Source: Gordonia pseudamarae
GTDB lineage: Bacteria > Actinomycetota > Actinomycetes > Mycobacteriales > Mycobacteriaceae
Length of the DNA stretch: 64,000 bases
Direction of reading: 5' to 3'
Assembly (NCBI RefSeq): GCF_025273675.1
Contig: NZ_CP045809.1
Location: forward strand, 4,278,001-4,342,000
Position 1 is the first letter of the stretch. The number at the start of each line of letters is the position of its first letter. Below the pieces are notes generated by a model. It saw only the letters and a program-made list of their open reading frames with translations, was not told the origin of the DNA and searched no databases. The translations under genes were made by a program, and so were the position numbers. Shown piece after piece: positions 26,242-35,942 of this stretch.

Positions 26242-26757
26242 CTACCCTTTCTCGTCCTTGTCGATGATGTGCTCGAACGCCCGCAGGTTGTGCAGGGGTT
26301 CGCCGCGGGAGACGCGCCAGGCCCATTCGCGCTGAATGGAGGTGTGGAAGCCGATCTCAAGCAGAATGTTGAAGTCGCTGTCGGCGGCCTCGAGGATCTG
26401 CCCGAGCACCCGGTCGATCTCGTCGGGGGTGACCGCGTCGGCCGAGATCCGACCGACGAGATAGATGTCTCCCACGTTGTCGAGCGTGTACGCGACCCCG
26501 TAGATGCGCCGGTTGCGCTTGAGCAGGTACTTATACACCTGCTCGAAGTCCTCGTCGGGATGCCGGCACACAAAGGCCTCCACCCGCAGGCCGTGCTGTT
26601 CGGCGGTCAGCAGCACGGTGGTCTTGAGCTTCTTCTCGCCGGGCAGCTCGACGACGACATGCTCGGTCTGCGCACCACCGGACCCCTTGGTGTCGTAGGC
26701 GATCTCGCGCTCCTCGAGCGCGGACTTCACGATCTGGGCGATCTCGGTGTACCCCAT
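26242..26757 (-). CDS. YbjN domain-containing protein
   Basis: 171 residues of the YbjN fold (type III secretion chaperone-like), starting at ATG 26757. YKYLLKRNRRIYGVAYTLD and DIYLVGRISADAVTPDEIDRVLG are conserved segments. Function is unknown in actinobacteria. It lies directly downstream of mshA (21 nt) on the same strand, as in M. tuberculosis, where gpm1 follows closely; here about 5.5 kb of accessory DNA separates it from gpmA. Confidence 0.9.
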   Translation of the reverse strand: MGYTEIAQIVKSALEEREIAYDTKGSGGAQTEHVVVELPGEKKLKTTVLLTAEQHGLRVEAFVCRHPDEDFEQVYKYLLKRNRRIYGVAYTLDNVGDIYLVGRISADAVTPDEIDRVLGQILEAADSDFNILLEIGFHTSIQREWAWRVSRGEPLHNLRAFEHIIDKDEKG

Positions 26758-26778
26758 ACGGTTTCCGTTCTACTCGGG

Positions 26779-28164
26779 TCAGGCACCCACACGTGTGCGG
26801 CGCCGCAACCAGCTCCGGCGCATTCGTTGACCGATGCCCTCGGTGAGTCCGAGGCTACCCTTTCGGCTCAGATGCTCTGTGAGAACAGCATGTTTGGATG
26901 ATTCGAGGGAATCCATCGCCCTGCCGTAGCTGAGCAGCAACTGGTCGGCGGTGTGCTCCCAGGAGAACTGTTCGGCATGTCCGCGCGCCGCGGCTGCCAG
27001 CTCCGCGAGCCGGTCCGGTTGTCCCAGAACGCTTTCCAATTCAGATGTCCAGGTGTCGATATCGTGCCCGGGCACCAGCAGTCCGCTGCGACCGTCGGCG
27101 ACGGCCACACTCAGCCCGCCGACGTCGGCCGCGATCACCGGGGTGCCACATGCCTGCGCCTCGATGGCAACCAGCCCGAAGCTCTCCGAATAACTGGGCA
27201 CCGCAACCAGATCCGACGCCCGATACACATCGGCGAGGCGCCGCGAGGGTTGCGGCGGCAGAAATGTCACGGCATCGGCAATGCCCAGTTGCGCCGCCTG
27301 TTCGATCAGCACGCCGGGCCGTTCGAGGCCGGATCCCGAGGGGCCGCCGACGATCAGCACCCGCAGCGGCGGCACACCCGAACCCGCCTGCCGGGCACGG
27401 TGGATCAGCGGCGCGGCCGCGGCGAGCAGGACGTCGGGCGCCTTGAGCGGCTGGATGCGGCCGACGAAGGTGACGATCCGCTCGTCCGGGTTCAGACCCA
27501 GCTCGGCCCGCGCCGCGGCCGTTGAACCCGTTGTGTAACAGTCGAGGTCGGCGCCGGGTGTGACGATGTCGATCCGGTCGGGGTCGGCGCCGTACATCGA
27601 CACCAGCTCGGTGGCCTCGGTGGCGGTGTTGGCGACCAGCCGGTCGGCCTCGTCCACCACCTGCTGTTCACCGATCTCGCGCAGCCGGGGCTCGGCGGTG
27701 TCACCCTTGGCCAGGGACGCGTTCTTGACGGCGGCCAGCGTGTGGGCGGTGTGCACCAGCGGAACGCTCCAGCGGTCGCGGGCGAGCCAGCCCACCTGCC
27801 CCGACAGCCAGTAGTGCGAGTGGATCAGATCGTAGTAGCCGGGCTCGTTCATCGCCTCGGCGCGCAGCACCCCCGCGGTGAACGCGCACAACTGACCGGG
27901 CAGATCCTGTTTGTCCAGGCCCTCGAACGGCCCGGCGGCCACATGCCGCACGAGCACCCCGGGCGCGGCGTCGACGACGGGCGCGTCGGACGACGACGTG
28001 GCGCGCGTGAAGATCTCGACCTTCACGCCGCGCCGGGCGAGCCGCGTGGCGGTCTGCCACACGTACACGTTCATTCCGCCCGCGTCGCCCGTTCCCGGCT
28101 GCGCCAGCGGCGAGGTGTGCACGGAGATCAGTGCGACACGACGCGGCACCGGGATCACGGACAT
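26779..28164 (-). CDS. mshA: D-inositol-3-phosphate glycosyltransferase (mycothiol synthesis)
   Basis: 461-residue GT-B glycosyltransferase that joins UDP-GlcNAc and 1L-myo-inositol-1-phosphate in the first step of mycothiol synthesis. [21 protein letters not shown] is the family N-terminal loop, shown here at 20 residues or fewer: [34 protein letters not shown] and [22 protein letters not shown] (E-x7-E UDP-sugar site) follow. I chose ATG 28164 with AAGGTGGT just upstream; ATG 28182 would add six residues, and a start at 28308 would run into the znuA promoter. Downstream is ybjN. Confidence 0.93.
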   Translation of the reverse strand: MSVIPVPRRVALISVHTSPLAQPGTGDAGGMNVYVWQTATRLARRGVKVEIFTRATSSSDAPVVDAAPGVLVRHVAAGPFEGLDKQDLPGQLCAFTAGVLRAEAMNEPGYYDLIHSHYWLSGQVGWLARDRWSVPLVHTAHTLAAVKNASLAKGDTAEPRLREIGEQQVVDEADRLVANTATEATELVSMYGADPDRIDIVTPGADLDCYTTGSTAAARAELGLNPDERIVTFVGRIQPLKAPDVLLAAAAPLIHRARQAGSGVPPLRVLIVGGPSGSGLERPGVLIEQAAQLGIADAVTFLPPQPSRRLADVYRASDLVAVPSYSESFGLVAIEAQACGTPVIAADVGGLSVAVADGRSGLLVPGHDIDTWTSELESVLGQPDRLAELAAAARGHAEQFSWEHTADQLLLSYGRAMDSLESSKHAVLTEHLSRKGSLGLTEGIGQRMRRSWLRRRTRVGA

Positions 28165-28294
28165 GCCCACCACCTTAGTCATCCGGTCGGGCCCGGCCTG
28201 GTTCGGTCGGCGGACCCGGGTGCCACCGGCCGGGCCCGGCACCGCGATCGGGCCCGATTCGTCGGCGGGCGTTCCTTCGCCTACACTGCTCTCG

Positions 28295-28309
28295 GTAACG
28301 ATTGTCATT
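28295..28309. promoter_or_regulatory. Possible Zur (zinc uptake regulator) box upstream of znuA
   Basis: GTAACGATTGTCATT, read on the reverse strand AATGACAATCGTTAC, shares about 11 of 15 positions with actinobacterial Zur boxes of the ATGAAAATCATTTTC type. It ends 18 nt before the znuA start, in the divergent mshA-znuA region. A weak palindrome, so tentative. Confidence 0.4.
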
Positions 28310-28326
28310 TGCGTAAGGCGGTACAT

Positions 28327-29301
28327 ATGAAGCGGCGAGCTCTCCTGGGCGCGACGGCGCTGATCGGGGCGGGTGTTCTGGTCCTGGCCGGATGCTCCGG
28401 CGACGACGGCGGCACCGGGGCGGCGTCGGGGATGCCCACCATCGTCACCTCCACCGACGTGTGGGGTTCGGTGGCCACCGCCGTAGCCGGGGACAAGGCC
28501 GAGGTCACCGCCCTGTTCTCCAACGCGCAGGGCGACCCGCACGAGTTCGAGCCACCCGCCGCCGACACCGCCAAGATCGCCGACGCCGACATCATTCTGA
28601 TGAACGGCGGCCACTACGACGAGTATCTCGAGGACGCCTCCGCGAACAGCGACGCCGCCGTGGTGAACGCCTACGAATTGCGTTCCGGCGGCGACAACAC
28701 CAACGAGCACGACGGCGACGAACACAACGACGGCGACCACGAGGGCGACGAGCACGAACACACCGGTGCCGACAACGAGCACGTCTTCTACGACCTCGGC
28801 CTGGTCGGTGAGGTCGCCGACGAACTCGCCGGAGTCCTCGCCGAGAAGGACCCGGCCCACGCCGCCGACTACCGCGCCAACGCCGACCGTTTCGGCAAGG
28901 AGATCGAGACGCTGCGCTCACAGCTCGCCGAGATCAAGCGCACCCACAACGGGGTGAAGGTCGCCCAGACCGAACCGCTCGCCGGCTACCTGCTGGCCGA
29001 GGCCGGACTCCTGGACGTGGCACCCGCCGGTTTCACGCGGGCCGTCGAGGCCGGCCAGTCGCCGTCGGCCGCCGACCGCGCCGCACTCGAAGACCTGCTC
29101 ACGCAGCGTCAGGTGAAGGTGTTCGTGGTCAACGCGCAGGAGGTCGACCAGGTCACCGAGGCGCTGATGAAGTCGGCGCGGTCCGCAGGGGTACCGATCG
29201 TCGAGCTGACCGAGACGCTGCCCGACGGCGTCGACGACTTCATCGACTGGCAGCGAACACAGATCCAGTCGCTCGCCGATGCCCTGCACGCCGCACAATA
29301 G
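28327..29301 (+). CDS. znuA: Zinc ABC transporter substrate-binding lipoprotein
   Basis: 324-residue lipoprotein (signal with lipobox LVLAGC, Cys23) of the metal-binding cluster A-I family. It captures Zn2+ outside the membrane for ZnuBC. A His- and Asp-rich loop at about 120-150 ([20 protein letters not shown]) is typical of zinc, not manganese, receptors. Metal ligands also include DPHEFEP and HVFYDLG. ATG at 28327. It is followed 5 nt later by znuC, and then znuB. Likely Zur-regulated (candidate site 28295-28309). Confidence 0.9.
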   Translation: MKRRALLGATALIGAGVLVLAGCSGDDGGTGAASGMPTIVTSTDVWGSVATAVAGDKAEVTALFSNAQGDPHEFEPPAADTAKIADADIILMNGGHYDEYLEDASANSDAAVVNAYELRSGGDNTNEHDGDEHNDGDHEGDEHEHTGADNEHVFYDLGLVGEVADELAGVLAEKDPAHAADYRANADRFGKEIETLRSQLAEIKRTHNGVKVAQTEPLAGYLLAEAGLLDVAPAGFTRAVEAGQSPSAADRAALEDLLTQRQVKVFVVNAQEVDQVTEALMKSARSAGVPIVELTETLPDGVDDFIDWQRTQIQSLADALHAAQ

Positions 29302-29305
29302 TCCG

Positions 29306-30118
29306 GTGAGCAGTCCAGCACCCCACGGCCACACTCCGGTGGCCCGGTATCACCACGCCCGCCTGGCGTTCGGCGACCGCGTCCTGTGGGACGACCTCGA
29401 CCTGACCATCGAACCCGGCGAATGGATCGCGGTCCTGGGCCCCAACGGCTCGGGAAAGACATCGTTCCTGCGCACGCTGTTGCGTCAGTACCCGCTCGAC
29501 TCGGGCACGCTGGAGGTCACCGACGCCGTCGGCTACATCCCCCAACAGCACGCCGATGACGCCGACGCGATGGCCATGCGCGGGCGTGACCTGGTCGGAT
29601 TCGGTGTCGACGGCGGCGCGTGGGGATTCGGGTTGCGCGGGCGCGCCCGGCGCCGCGCACTCGTCGACGACGCCCTGCGGCAGGTGGGTGCCGAGAAGTA
29701 CGCCACCGCCCCGCTCGGGGTACTCTCCGGCGGCGAACAGCAACGCCTGCGGGTCGCCCAAGCGCTCACCGGCGACCCCCGGCTGCTCCTGTGCGACGAA
29801 CCCCTCGCCAGTCTCGACCCGGCCAACCAGCAGCTCGTTGTCGAACTGATCGACGCCCGCCGCCGCGACGCGAACACCGCCGTGGTGTTTGTCACCCACG
29901 AGATCAATCCCGTACTTCCCTACGTCGACCGGGTGCTGTACCTGGTGGGCGGGCAGTTCCGGATCGGTCCGCCCGACGAGGTGATGACCACCGGGACGCT
30001 GTCGGAGCTGTACGGCAGCGACATCGAGGTGATCCGGGTGGGCGGCAGGCTGCTCGTGGTGGGCGGCGAGTACGGGCATCACTGCATGGGTGATACGCAC
30101 ACCGACGGTGCCGCATGA
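29306..30118 (+). CDS. znuC: Zinc ABC transporter ATP-binding protein
   Basis: 270-residue ATPase of the zinc importer. Walker A GPNGSGKT at residues 45-52, signature LSGGEQQR, Walker B LLLCDEPLASLDP and the H-loop in FVTHEINP are all intact. I chose GTG 29306, 5 nt past the znuA stop, because the in-frame extension upstream lies inside znuA. The C-terminal tail after the H-loop is typical in length. The stop overlaps the znuB ATG by 4 nt. Confidence 0.9.
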   Translation: MSSPAPHGHTPVARYHHARLAFGDRVLWDDLDLTIEPGEWIAVLGPNGSGKTSFLRTLLRQYPLDSGTLEVTDAVGYIPQQHADDADAMAMRGRDLVGFGVDGGAWGFGLRGRARRRALVDDALRQVGAEKYATAPLGVLSGGEQQRLRVAQALTGDPRLLLCDEPLASLDPANQQLVVELIDARRRDANTAVVFVTHEINPVLPYVDRVLYLVGGQFRIGPPDEVMTTGTLSELYGSDIEVIRVGGRLLVVGGEYGHHCMGDTHTDGAA

Positions 30119-30984
30119 GCGCGCTGGCGGCCTCCCGGGTCGAACTGCACCAGTTCTGGGACTTCTCACAGACGGCCGACCTGCTGCAACGCGATTTCGT
30201 CCACCAGTCACTGCTGGCGCTGGCACTGGTCGCGCTGATGGGCGGGGTCATCGGCCCGCTGGTGGTGGCGCGGCAGATGTCGTTCGCGGTGCACGGGGTG
30301 GGCGAGCTGTCGCTGACCGGTGCGGCCGCGGCCCTGCTACTCGGGGTGAGCGTCAACCTCGGTGGCGTGGGCGGCGCCGTGGTCGCGGCGGCCGTCTTCG
30401 GTTTCCTCGGCAACAAGGCCCGCGAACGCGACTCGGTGATCGGGGTGCTGATGGCGTTCGGCCTGGGTCTGGGCGTGCTGTTCATCGCCCTCTACGACGG
30501 CCGCACCACCACCGCGTTCGCACTGCTCACCGGACAGGTCGTCAGCGTCAGCACCTCCGGTCTGGTCGCGGCCGCGATCACCACCGTGATCGTGCTGGCC
30601 GGTATGGCGATCATCTACCGGCCGTTGCTGTTCGCCTCGCTCGACCCGCGCGTCGCGCAGGCGCACGGCGTGCCGGTCCGGCTGCTGTCGGTGGTGTTCG
30701 CGGTGCTGATGGCACTTGCCGTGGCGCAGGCGGTACAGATCATCGGCGCACTGCTGGTGATGTCGCTGATGATCACTCCGGCCGCGGCCGCGTCCCGGGT
30801 CAGCGCCAACCCGGCCGTCGTGATGGGCCTGGCCGTTCTGTTCGCCGAGATCGCCGCGATCGGCGGGGTGGTGCTGTCCCTGGCCCCCGGGCTCCCGGTG
30901 TCGGTGTTCGTCACCACCATCTCGTTCATCATCTACGTCGTCTGCCGCATCATCGGCCGCCGACGCGTATGGACCACCCGCTGA
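30115..30984 (+). CDS. znuB: Zinc ABC transporter permease
   Basis: 289-residue polytopic membrane protein of the ZnuB/TroC family, with about 8-9 transmembrane helices (LLALALVALMGGVIGPLVV, AVVAAAVFGFLG, VIGVLMAFGLGLGVLFIAL and LVMSLMITPAAAASRV among others). ATG at 30115 overlaps the znuC stop by 4 nt. It completes the operon, which ends before a REP-like palindrome at 31003-31048. Confidence 0.9.
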   Translation: MSALAASRVELHQFWDFSQTADLLQRDFVHQSLLALALVALMGGVIGPLVVARQMSFAVHGVGELSLTGAAAALLLGVSVNLGGVGGAVVAAAVFGFLGNKARERDSVIGVLMAFGLGLGVLFIALYDGRTTTAFALLTGQVVSVSTSGLVAAAITTVIVLAGMAIIYRPLLFASLDPRVAQAHGVPVRLLSVVFAVLMALAVAQAVQIIGALLVMSLMITPAAAASRVSANPAVVMGLAVLFAEIAAIGGVVLSLAPGLPVSVFVTTISFIIYVVCRIIGRRRVWTTR

Positions 30985-31002
30985 CCCACACCCCACCCAC
31001 CG

Positions 31003-31048
31003 CCGGTTGAGGCGCGAGGAGCGCAAGCGACGAGCCTCGAAACCCGGT
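31003..31048. repeat. REP-like palindromic unit between znuB and a convergent esterase gene
   Basis: CCGGTTGAGGCGCGAGGAGC to GAGCCTCGAAACCCGG: an imperfect inverted repeat with arms GGTTGAGGC and GCCTCGAAACC. The same family is at 17054-17181. It probably acts as a bidirectional terminator. Confidence 0.7.
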
Positions 31049-31063
31049 GACCCAACGCCCCAC

Positions 31064-32608
31064 TCAGCCCACAGCGGCTGAGTGCAGCCGCCGCCACACC
31101 TCCCGCCGCCCCGCGTCGGGGTCGGTATCGACCCGGCTCGGGTCGTCGATGATCAGGACCTGCCGGTCGTCGGTGGTGTAGGCGGGCCAGTCGGTGCCGG
31201 GGTTGCGGTGCCGGGCGAAGCCGGCCCAGCGGCCCTGCACCTCGCCGACGAGGCGGCTGACCGACCGCCAGTCGGCGATGGCCAGGAACCCCGCGACATA
31301 GGTCTTCAGCGAACCGAATACCGCCAGCATCTCGGTGGTGTGGGTGGCTCCGAAGCCGCTCGCCTTGAGCAGCCTGGTCACGTAGTCGTAGCGGTAGTGG
31401 TAGGTGGCGGCCACCGCGCTGTGTCCGTCGACGAACACGCTGGTGGGACCCCAGAACAGGAAGTCGCCGGACAGTCGTGATCTGTCCCGCTTGTGGTCGC
31501 GGTAGACGCCGCGGATGGCCTCGTCGCCGTCGGTGCCCGCGAGGGCGCGGACCGTCTTCTCCACCGCCGGTGTGAGGTCGAAGAACCGCGAGAACAGCGC
31601 CCCCTCCTCGCGGTTGTTGCCGATGATGAGCGGCACGGGGTGTGTGGTGCCGGCGTGGGCGGCCCGCAGCGGCGATTGCGGCAGGATGTCGTCGCCGACG
31701 ATCGGTGCCAGCGGCAGAAAGACCCCGATGTCCGTCTTCTGGGCGAAGTCCATCAGCTTCTTGCCGGCCCCGTGGATATCATCGCCCGACGCGCGCGCCA
31801 GCAGTTCACGCGCCCGCCCACCGGGAAACGGCCCGGCCCCGTGCGGTGCGCCCGGCTTCCTGGCCGGGTCGTCGAGCAGCCGCAGGAATTCGTCGGCGAT
31901 AACCCGTGCCGTGGCCCTGTCGACAATCAGTTCGGGTGCGGGGCTTTCGGCGATCGCGGCGGCGAACAGGCCTTTCGCGGCGGGCGATGCCAGCAGCGCG
32001 AGCACCGATGTACCGCCCGCGCTCTCCCCGAACACCGTCACGTTGTCGGGGTCGCCGCCGAATGCGGCGATGTTGCGCCGCACCCACCGCAGTGCGGCGA
32101 TCTGGTCGCGCAGGCCGAGGTTGGTCTCGAACGGCTGTTCCGCGGTGGCGTAGTCGGAGAGGTCAAGCAGCCCGAACGGCCCGAACCGGTATTGGATGGT
32201 GACCACCACCACATCCTGGGTGCGGGCGAGGTGGGTGCCGTCGTAGATGGGGGTGGCCGCCATGCCCATCAGGAATCCCCCACCGTGGATGAACACCATC
32301 ACCGGCCGCAGCGCCGACGGTACCGAGTCGCGCGAGAAGACGTTGAGGGTGAGGCAGTCCTCGCTCATCGGTTGCAGTTTGAGCGGGGTGGTGAGGGTCA
32401 GGTATTTCTCCTGGATGAGCGCGGCGCCGTACTCGTCGCATTCGCGCACGCCGCGCCACGGCGGTGCCGGTTGCGGTGCACGGAACCGGTTCTCCCCCAG
32501 CGGCGGCGCGGCAAACGGGATGCCTCGCCAGCTGATGCTCCGGCCCCGGCCGCGGCGGCCGCCGACCAGCCCCGCGTCGGTGGCGATAACTCGTTCCATG
32601 GCTACCAT
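31064..32608 (-). CDS. Carboxylesterase/lipase family protein (type B), copy A
   Basis: 514-residue alpha/beta-hydrolase of the carboxylesterase B family. GIPFAAPPLGENRFRAPQPA, EDCLTLNVFSR and the nucleophile elbow TVFGESAGGTSV (Ser in GESAGG) are visible. The substrate is unknown; these enzymes cleave short-chain or aromatic esters. ATG 32608 is chosen because it aligns with the start of copy B (34265-35818). No signal peptide. A 15-bp palindrome CTGTACTGGATACAG lies 9 nt upstream and may be an operator. Confidence 0.9.
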   Translation of the reverse strand: MVAMERVIATDAGLVGGRRGRGRSISWRGIPFAAPPLGENRFRAPQPAPPWRGVRECDEYGAALIQEKYLTLTTPLKLQPMSEDCLTLNVFSRDSVPSALRPVMVFIHGGGFLMGMAATPIYDGTHLARTQDVVVVTIQYRFGPFGLLDLSDYATAEQPFETNLGLRDQIAALRWVRRNIAAFGGDPDNVTVFGESAGGTSVLALLASPAAKGLFAAAIAESPAPELIVDRATARVIADEFLRLLDDPARKPGAPHGAGPFPGGRARELLARASGDDIHGAGKKLMDFAQKTDIGVFLPLAPIVGDDILPQSPLRAAHAGTTHPVPLIIGNNREEGALFSRFFDLTPAVEKTVRALAGTDGDEAIRGVYRDHKRDRSRLSGDFLFWGPTSVFVDGHSAVAATYHYRYDYVTRLLKASGFGATHTTEMLAVFGSLKTYVAGFLAIADWRSVSRLVGEVQGRWAGFARHRNPGTDWPAYTTDDRQVLIIDDPSRVDTDPDAGRREVWRRLHSAAVG

Positions 32609-32788
32609 CGGCTTTACTGTACTGGATACAGACGACGGTTCACCCGTCTCACCGTTCGTCGGGGCCGGTAGGGTGCACGGTCTGATCAGTCGGGTGGGTG
32701 CCACCAACCCAATCCGGCGCGAGCCCCTGCATACCCTCACCGCGCAGGCCGACCGGACCGCATGAGCACGGCCGATCCGGTGGCCCGA

Positions 32789-33373
32789 TCAGTTGCCCGG
32801 CTCTTCGGCGAATCCGGGGTTGCAGCGGGCGGCGATCATCTCGTCGGCGGTGACCACGGGGCGCCGCGGCTCCAGGTTCCAGCTGGTCTTGTCCGGGTCG
32901 ACGAGGCGGGCGAACGTCCAGTGGCAGTCGAATTGCGCTCGCATTCCGGGACTTTCAGCGCTCGGGTCCAGTGTGAGGATCTCCGACCACGCCTCGTCGC
33001 CCGCGGTGGGTGCGTCGGTGTTGCGTCCCGATACCGTCGGATGGATTCGCAGGCTCGGCCCCACCTCGGTCTCGGCCCATTCGAGGTGGTCGATGTACGG
33101 CGGCCGGTACACCTGCGTCGTCGGGTATTCCGGGGTCGTCGAGTATTCCGGGCCCGGGCTGCCGTCTGCCGAGGGCCCTGTCGTTGTGGGTCCTGTCGTT
33201 GTGGGTACGGAAGCGCTCGTCGACGTCCCTGCCGTGGTGTCATCGGCGACCTCGCCGGAGTCGCCGCACGCGGCGAGCATCCACGCCAGCGCGCCGGCGG
33301 CGAGCGCGGCCGCCACCGTCCGGACCGGACCTGTGTGTCGGGTCCGGACCGATGCTCGCCACTCATTGCCCAT
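32789..33373 (-). CDS. DUF2599 domain lipoprotein
   Basis: 194 residues with a signal peptide ending in the lipobox LAAC (Cys36), then a Thr/Ser/Pro-rich linker with TTTGP repeats at 57-68 encoded by short DNA repeats. From about 90 comes a DUF2599 domain (YIDHLEWAETEVGPSLRIHP, and CHWTFARLVDPDKTSWNLEP near the end). It is probably an exported, membrane-attached protein of unknown function. ATG 33373; a longer upstream frame is antisense to the next hydrolase. Confidence 0.85.
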   Translation of the reverse strand: MGNEWRASVRTRHTGPVRTVAAALAAGALAWMLAACGDSGEVADDTTAGTSTSASVPTTTGPTTTGPSADGSPGPEYSTTPEYPTTQVYRPPYIDHLEWAETEVGPSLRIHPTVSGRNTDAPTAGDEAWSEILTLDPSAESPGMRAQFDCHWTFARLVDPDKTSWNLEPRRPVVTADEMIAARCNPGFAEEPGN

Positions 33374-33439
33374 GCCGACAACGATAGTTGCCGGTTCTTT
33401 CCACAATCGTGTTCCACCGGTGCCCAACCGTCTGCCACG

Positions 33440-34246
33440 ATGGTCGACATGTCTGTGGCTATCGGCGAGCGCCGAGACGGTGGGGAGTACGTCGACGTCC
33501 ACGGCGTCCCCACCTGGCATCTGCACACCGGAAATCCGGCCGGACCGGCGACGGTCCTGGTGCACAGTGTTTTCGCGTCGTCGGCGTCGTGGGCCGCGCA
33601 GATCCTCGACTTCGGCGACAACGGTCTGGACCTGTACGCCCCCGAACGTGTCGGGCACGGCCACACACCCGACAGTGACGAACCCTTCACCATGGAGGGC
33701 ACGGCCCGGCACCTGATCGCCTACCTGGAAACGGTGGTTCGCCGGCCCGCGCACATCATCACGTGGAGCGAGGCGGCGGTGGCCGCGCTGCTGGTGGCGC
33801 GCGAACGCCCCGATCTGGTGAACAAGCTCGTGCTGGTGTGTGGCTACATCAACTCCGACGCCGTCGACAAGGACGAATTCATCGGTCCGCTGATCCGCCG
33901 CGATCCGGGCATCGTCGGCCTGCTCAGCGAGTTGTTCACCGCGTTCACCCCCGACGGGCGCGACCATTTCGAGACCTATCTGAGCAAGTGCACCGACCTG
34001 ATGATCCCGGGCCCGGACCACTCCCCGGAGGACTTCTCGACGGTGCGGGCCCCGACGCTCGTGCTGTCGGCCGACATGGGCGGGATCGACATCGACCACA
34101 CCCTGGAGTTGTCCCGGGCCCTGCCCGCCGGGCGGCTGGCGGTTCTGCCCGGCACGCACTACCTGCCGGTGGAGTCTCCCGAGGTGGTCAATCCGTTGGT
34201 GTTGTCGTTTCTGGCGGCCGAGCCGCCGACCGCCTGGAACATCTGA
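33440..34246 (+). CDS. Alpha/beta-hydrolase fold protein with atypical nucleophile elbow
   Basis: 268 residues (ATG 33449 would give 265). The oxyanion region VLVHSVFASSASW, strand 5 with HIITWSEAAVAALLVA, and the C-terminal [21 protein letters not shown] with His give the alpha/beta-hydrolase layout. The expected G-x-S-x-G elbow reads T-W-S-E-A, so the nucleophile Ser is kept but the flanking glycines are lost. The enzyme may be inactive or specialised. It diverges from the DUF2599 lipoprotein (66-nt gap). Confidence 0.8.
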   Translation: MVDMSVAIGERRDGGEYVDVHGVPTWHLHTGNPAGPATVLVHSVFASSASWAAQILDFGDNGLDLYAPERVGHGHTPDSDEPFTMEGTARHLIAYLETVVRRPAHIITWSEAAVAALLVARERPDLVNKLVLVCGYINSDAVDKDEFIGPLIRRDPGIVGLLSELFTAFTPDGRDHFETYLSKCTDLMIPGPDHSPEDFSTVRAPTLVLSADMGGIDIDHTLELSRALPAGRLAVLPGTHYLPVESPEVVNPLVLSFLAAEPPTAWNI

Positions 34247-34264
34247 TCGGCCGGCGCCGCGCGA

Positions 34265-35818
34265 TCACCTGGCGCGGGCGGCGTGCGCCTTCTGCCACGC
34301 CGCGCGCCGTTCCCGGCCGGGATCGACCCGTACGCGGCACGGGTCGTCGATGAGCAGCACCCGCCGCTGATTGGTCGTGTACGCGGGCCATCCGACGACC
34401 GGGGTGTGTACGAGCGCGAAATTGCCCCAATGTCGTTGCACGGTATGGGTGACCCGCCCGGCCGCCCGCCACGAGCCGACCGCCATACCCGCACCGAGCG
34501 CACTGCGGAACGCACCGAACACCGCGAACAGTTCCATCGCGTGGGTCGCGCCGAAGCCGGTCCGGTGCAGCATCTCGGTGGCGTAGTCGTACCGGTACAC
34601 GTAGGTGGGCGCGACGGTGCTGTGCCCGTCGGCGACCGTTATCGACGGCGCCCAGAACACCGCGTCCGCCGACAGCCGGACGCCGTCGGGGCCGCCGCTC
34701 TCGTAGAGTGCCGAGATCTCGTTCCAACTGTCGACACCCGCCGCCTCGATCACCGTCTTCTCCGCCGGCGGCAAGATGTTCCATACCTTCGCGAACAGCT
34801 GTCCCTCATCATGGTTGGTGCCGATGATCAGCGGGACCGGCAGCAGTGTGCCCGCCTGCGCCGCCGAGAGGGGCGCCGTGGGGAGGACGTCGTCGCCGAT
34901 GACCGGCCCGTACGGGATGGGCGAGATCACGTCGGCGTGTTTGGCGTACCCCATCAACCGGGCGCCCGCCTTGTGCAGGTCCGCCGATGACGCCCGGGTG
35001 AGCAGTTGCCGGGCTCGTTCGGCGCTGATCGGCTCCTCATCCCCAGCACTGCCCGCGCGGTAGCGGGGGTTCTCCAGGATCCGCAAGAACGCATCGGCGT
35101 ACGCGCGGGCATCCGGCGCCTCGACGACCAGCTCCGGTGCCGGGCTTTGAGCGATCGCCGCGTGAAACAGCCCCCGCGCGGCCGGACTGGCCATCAGTGC
35201 CAGCACCGCCGAACCGCCCGCGCTCTCGCCGAAGACGGTCACGTTGCCGGGGTCGCCGCCGAACGCGGCGATGTTGCGCCGCACCCAGTCGAGGGCGGCG
35301 AGGTGGTCGCGGATACCGATGTTGCTCTCGAACGTTCGTTCATCGGTGGAGTACGCCGAGAAGTCCAGGTACCCGAATGGGCCGAATCGGTACTGCACGG
35401 TCACCACGACGACGTCCTGTGAACGGGCGAGGGAGGAACCGTCGTAGAGCGGGGTTGCCGTGGTGCCCATGATGTAGGCGCCGCCATGGATGAACACCAT
35501 CACCGGCCGCGGCGTCGAACGCACCGAATCGGGCGAGAACACGTTGAGGGTGAGGCAGTCCTCCCCGGTCTGCTGGTACTTGCCGGGGCCGACGGCGGTG
35601 AACCGCTTGTCCTGCATCGCGGCCTTGCCGTAGGCCTTGGCCGGACGCACACCCGGCCACGGGGTGGCGGGCTGCGGTGCGCGGAAGCGGTTACCCGCGA
35701 TGGGCGCCGCCGCGAAGGGGATGCCCTTCCAGCTGATCGTCCCCTTCCGGGTGCGTCGACCGTGGACGCCCTCGACCAGGCCGAGGTCGGTAGAAACGAT
35801 GCTACTGAGCGTTGTCAT
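34265..35818 (-). CDS. Carboxylesterase/lipase family protein (type B), copy B
   Basis: 517 residues, paralogous to 31064-32608 along the whole length (both have ISWxGIPFAA, RFRAPQPA, EDCLTLNVFS and TVFGESAGG). The elbow is GESAGGSAV. ATG 35818. Two similar esterases in the same orientation, separated by a lipoprotein and a divergent hydrolase, suggest an old duplication with divergence. Substrate unknown. Confidence 0.9.
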   Translation of the reverse strand: MTTLSSIVSTDLGLVEGVHGRRTRKGTISWKGIPFAAAPIAGNRFRAPQPATPWPGVRPAKAYGKAAMQDKRFTAVGPGKYQQTGEDCLTLNVFSPDSVRSTPRPVMVFIHGGAYIMGTTATPLYDGSSLARSQDVVVVTVQYRFGPFGYLDFSAYSTDERTFESNIGIRDHLAALDWVRRNIAAFGGDPGNVTVFGESAGGSAVLALMASPAARGLFHAAIAQSPAPELVVEAPDARAYADAFLRILENPRYRAGSAGDEEPISAERARQLLTRASSADLHKAGARLMGYAKHADVISPIPYGPVIGDDVLPTAPLSAAQAGTLLPVPLIIGTNHDEGQLFAKVWNILPPAEKTVIEAAGVDSWNEISALYESGGPDGVRLSADAVFWAPSITVADGHSTVAPTYVYRYDYATEMLHRTGFGATHAMELFAVFGAFRSALGAGMAVGSWRAAGRVTHTVQRHWGNFALVHTPVVGWPAYTTNQRRVLLIDDPCRVRVDPGRERRAAWQKAHAARAR

Positions 35819-35942
35819 GGTTCAAATGTAGCCGGAAGGCGATGCGCCTCCGACACCGAACGCCGGCGCACTGGACGTGTCTCCCCATATCATCCGCCGA
35901 CGGCGGCACAGGGAATGGGGCGACATGCCCTAGACTCGCCTC

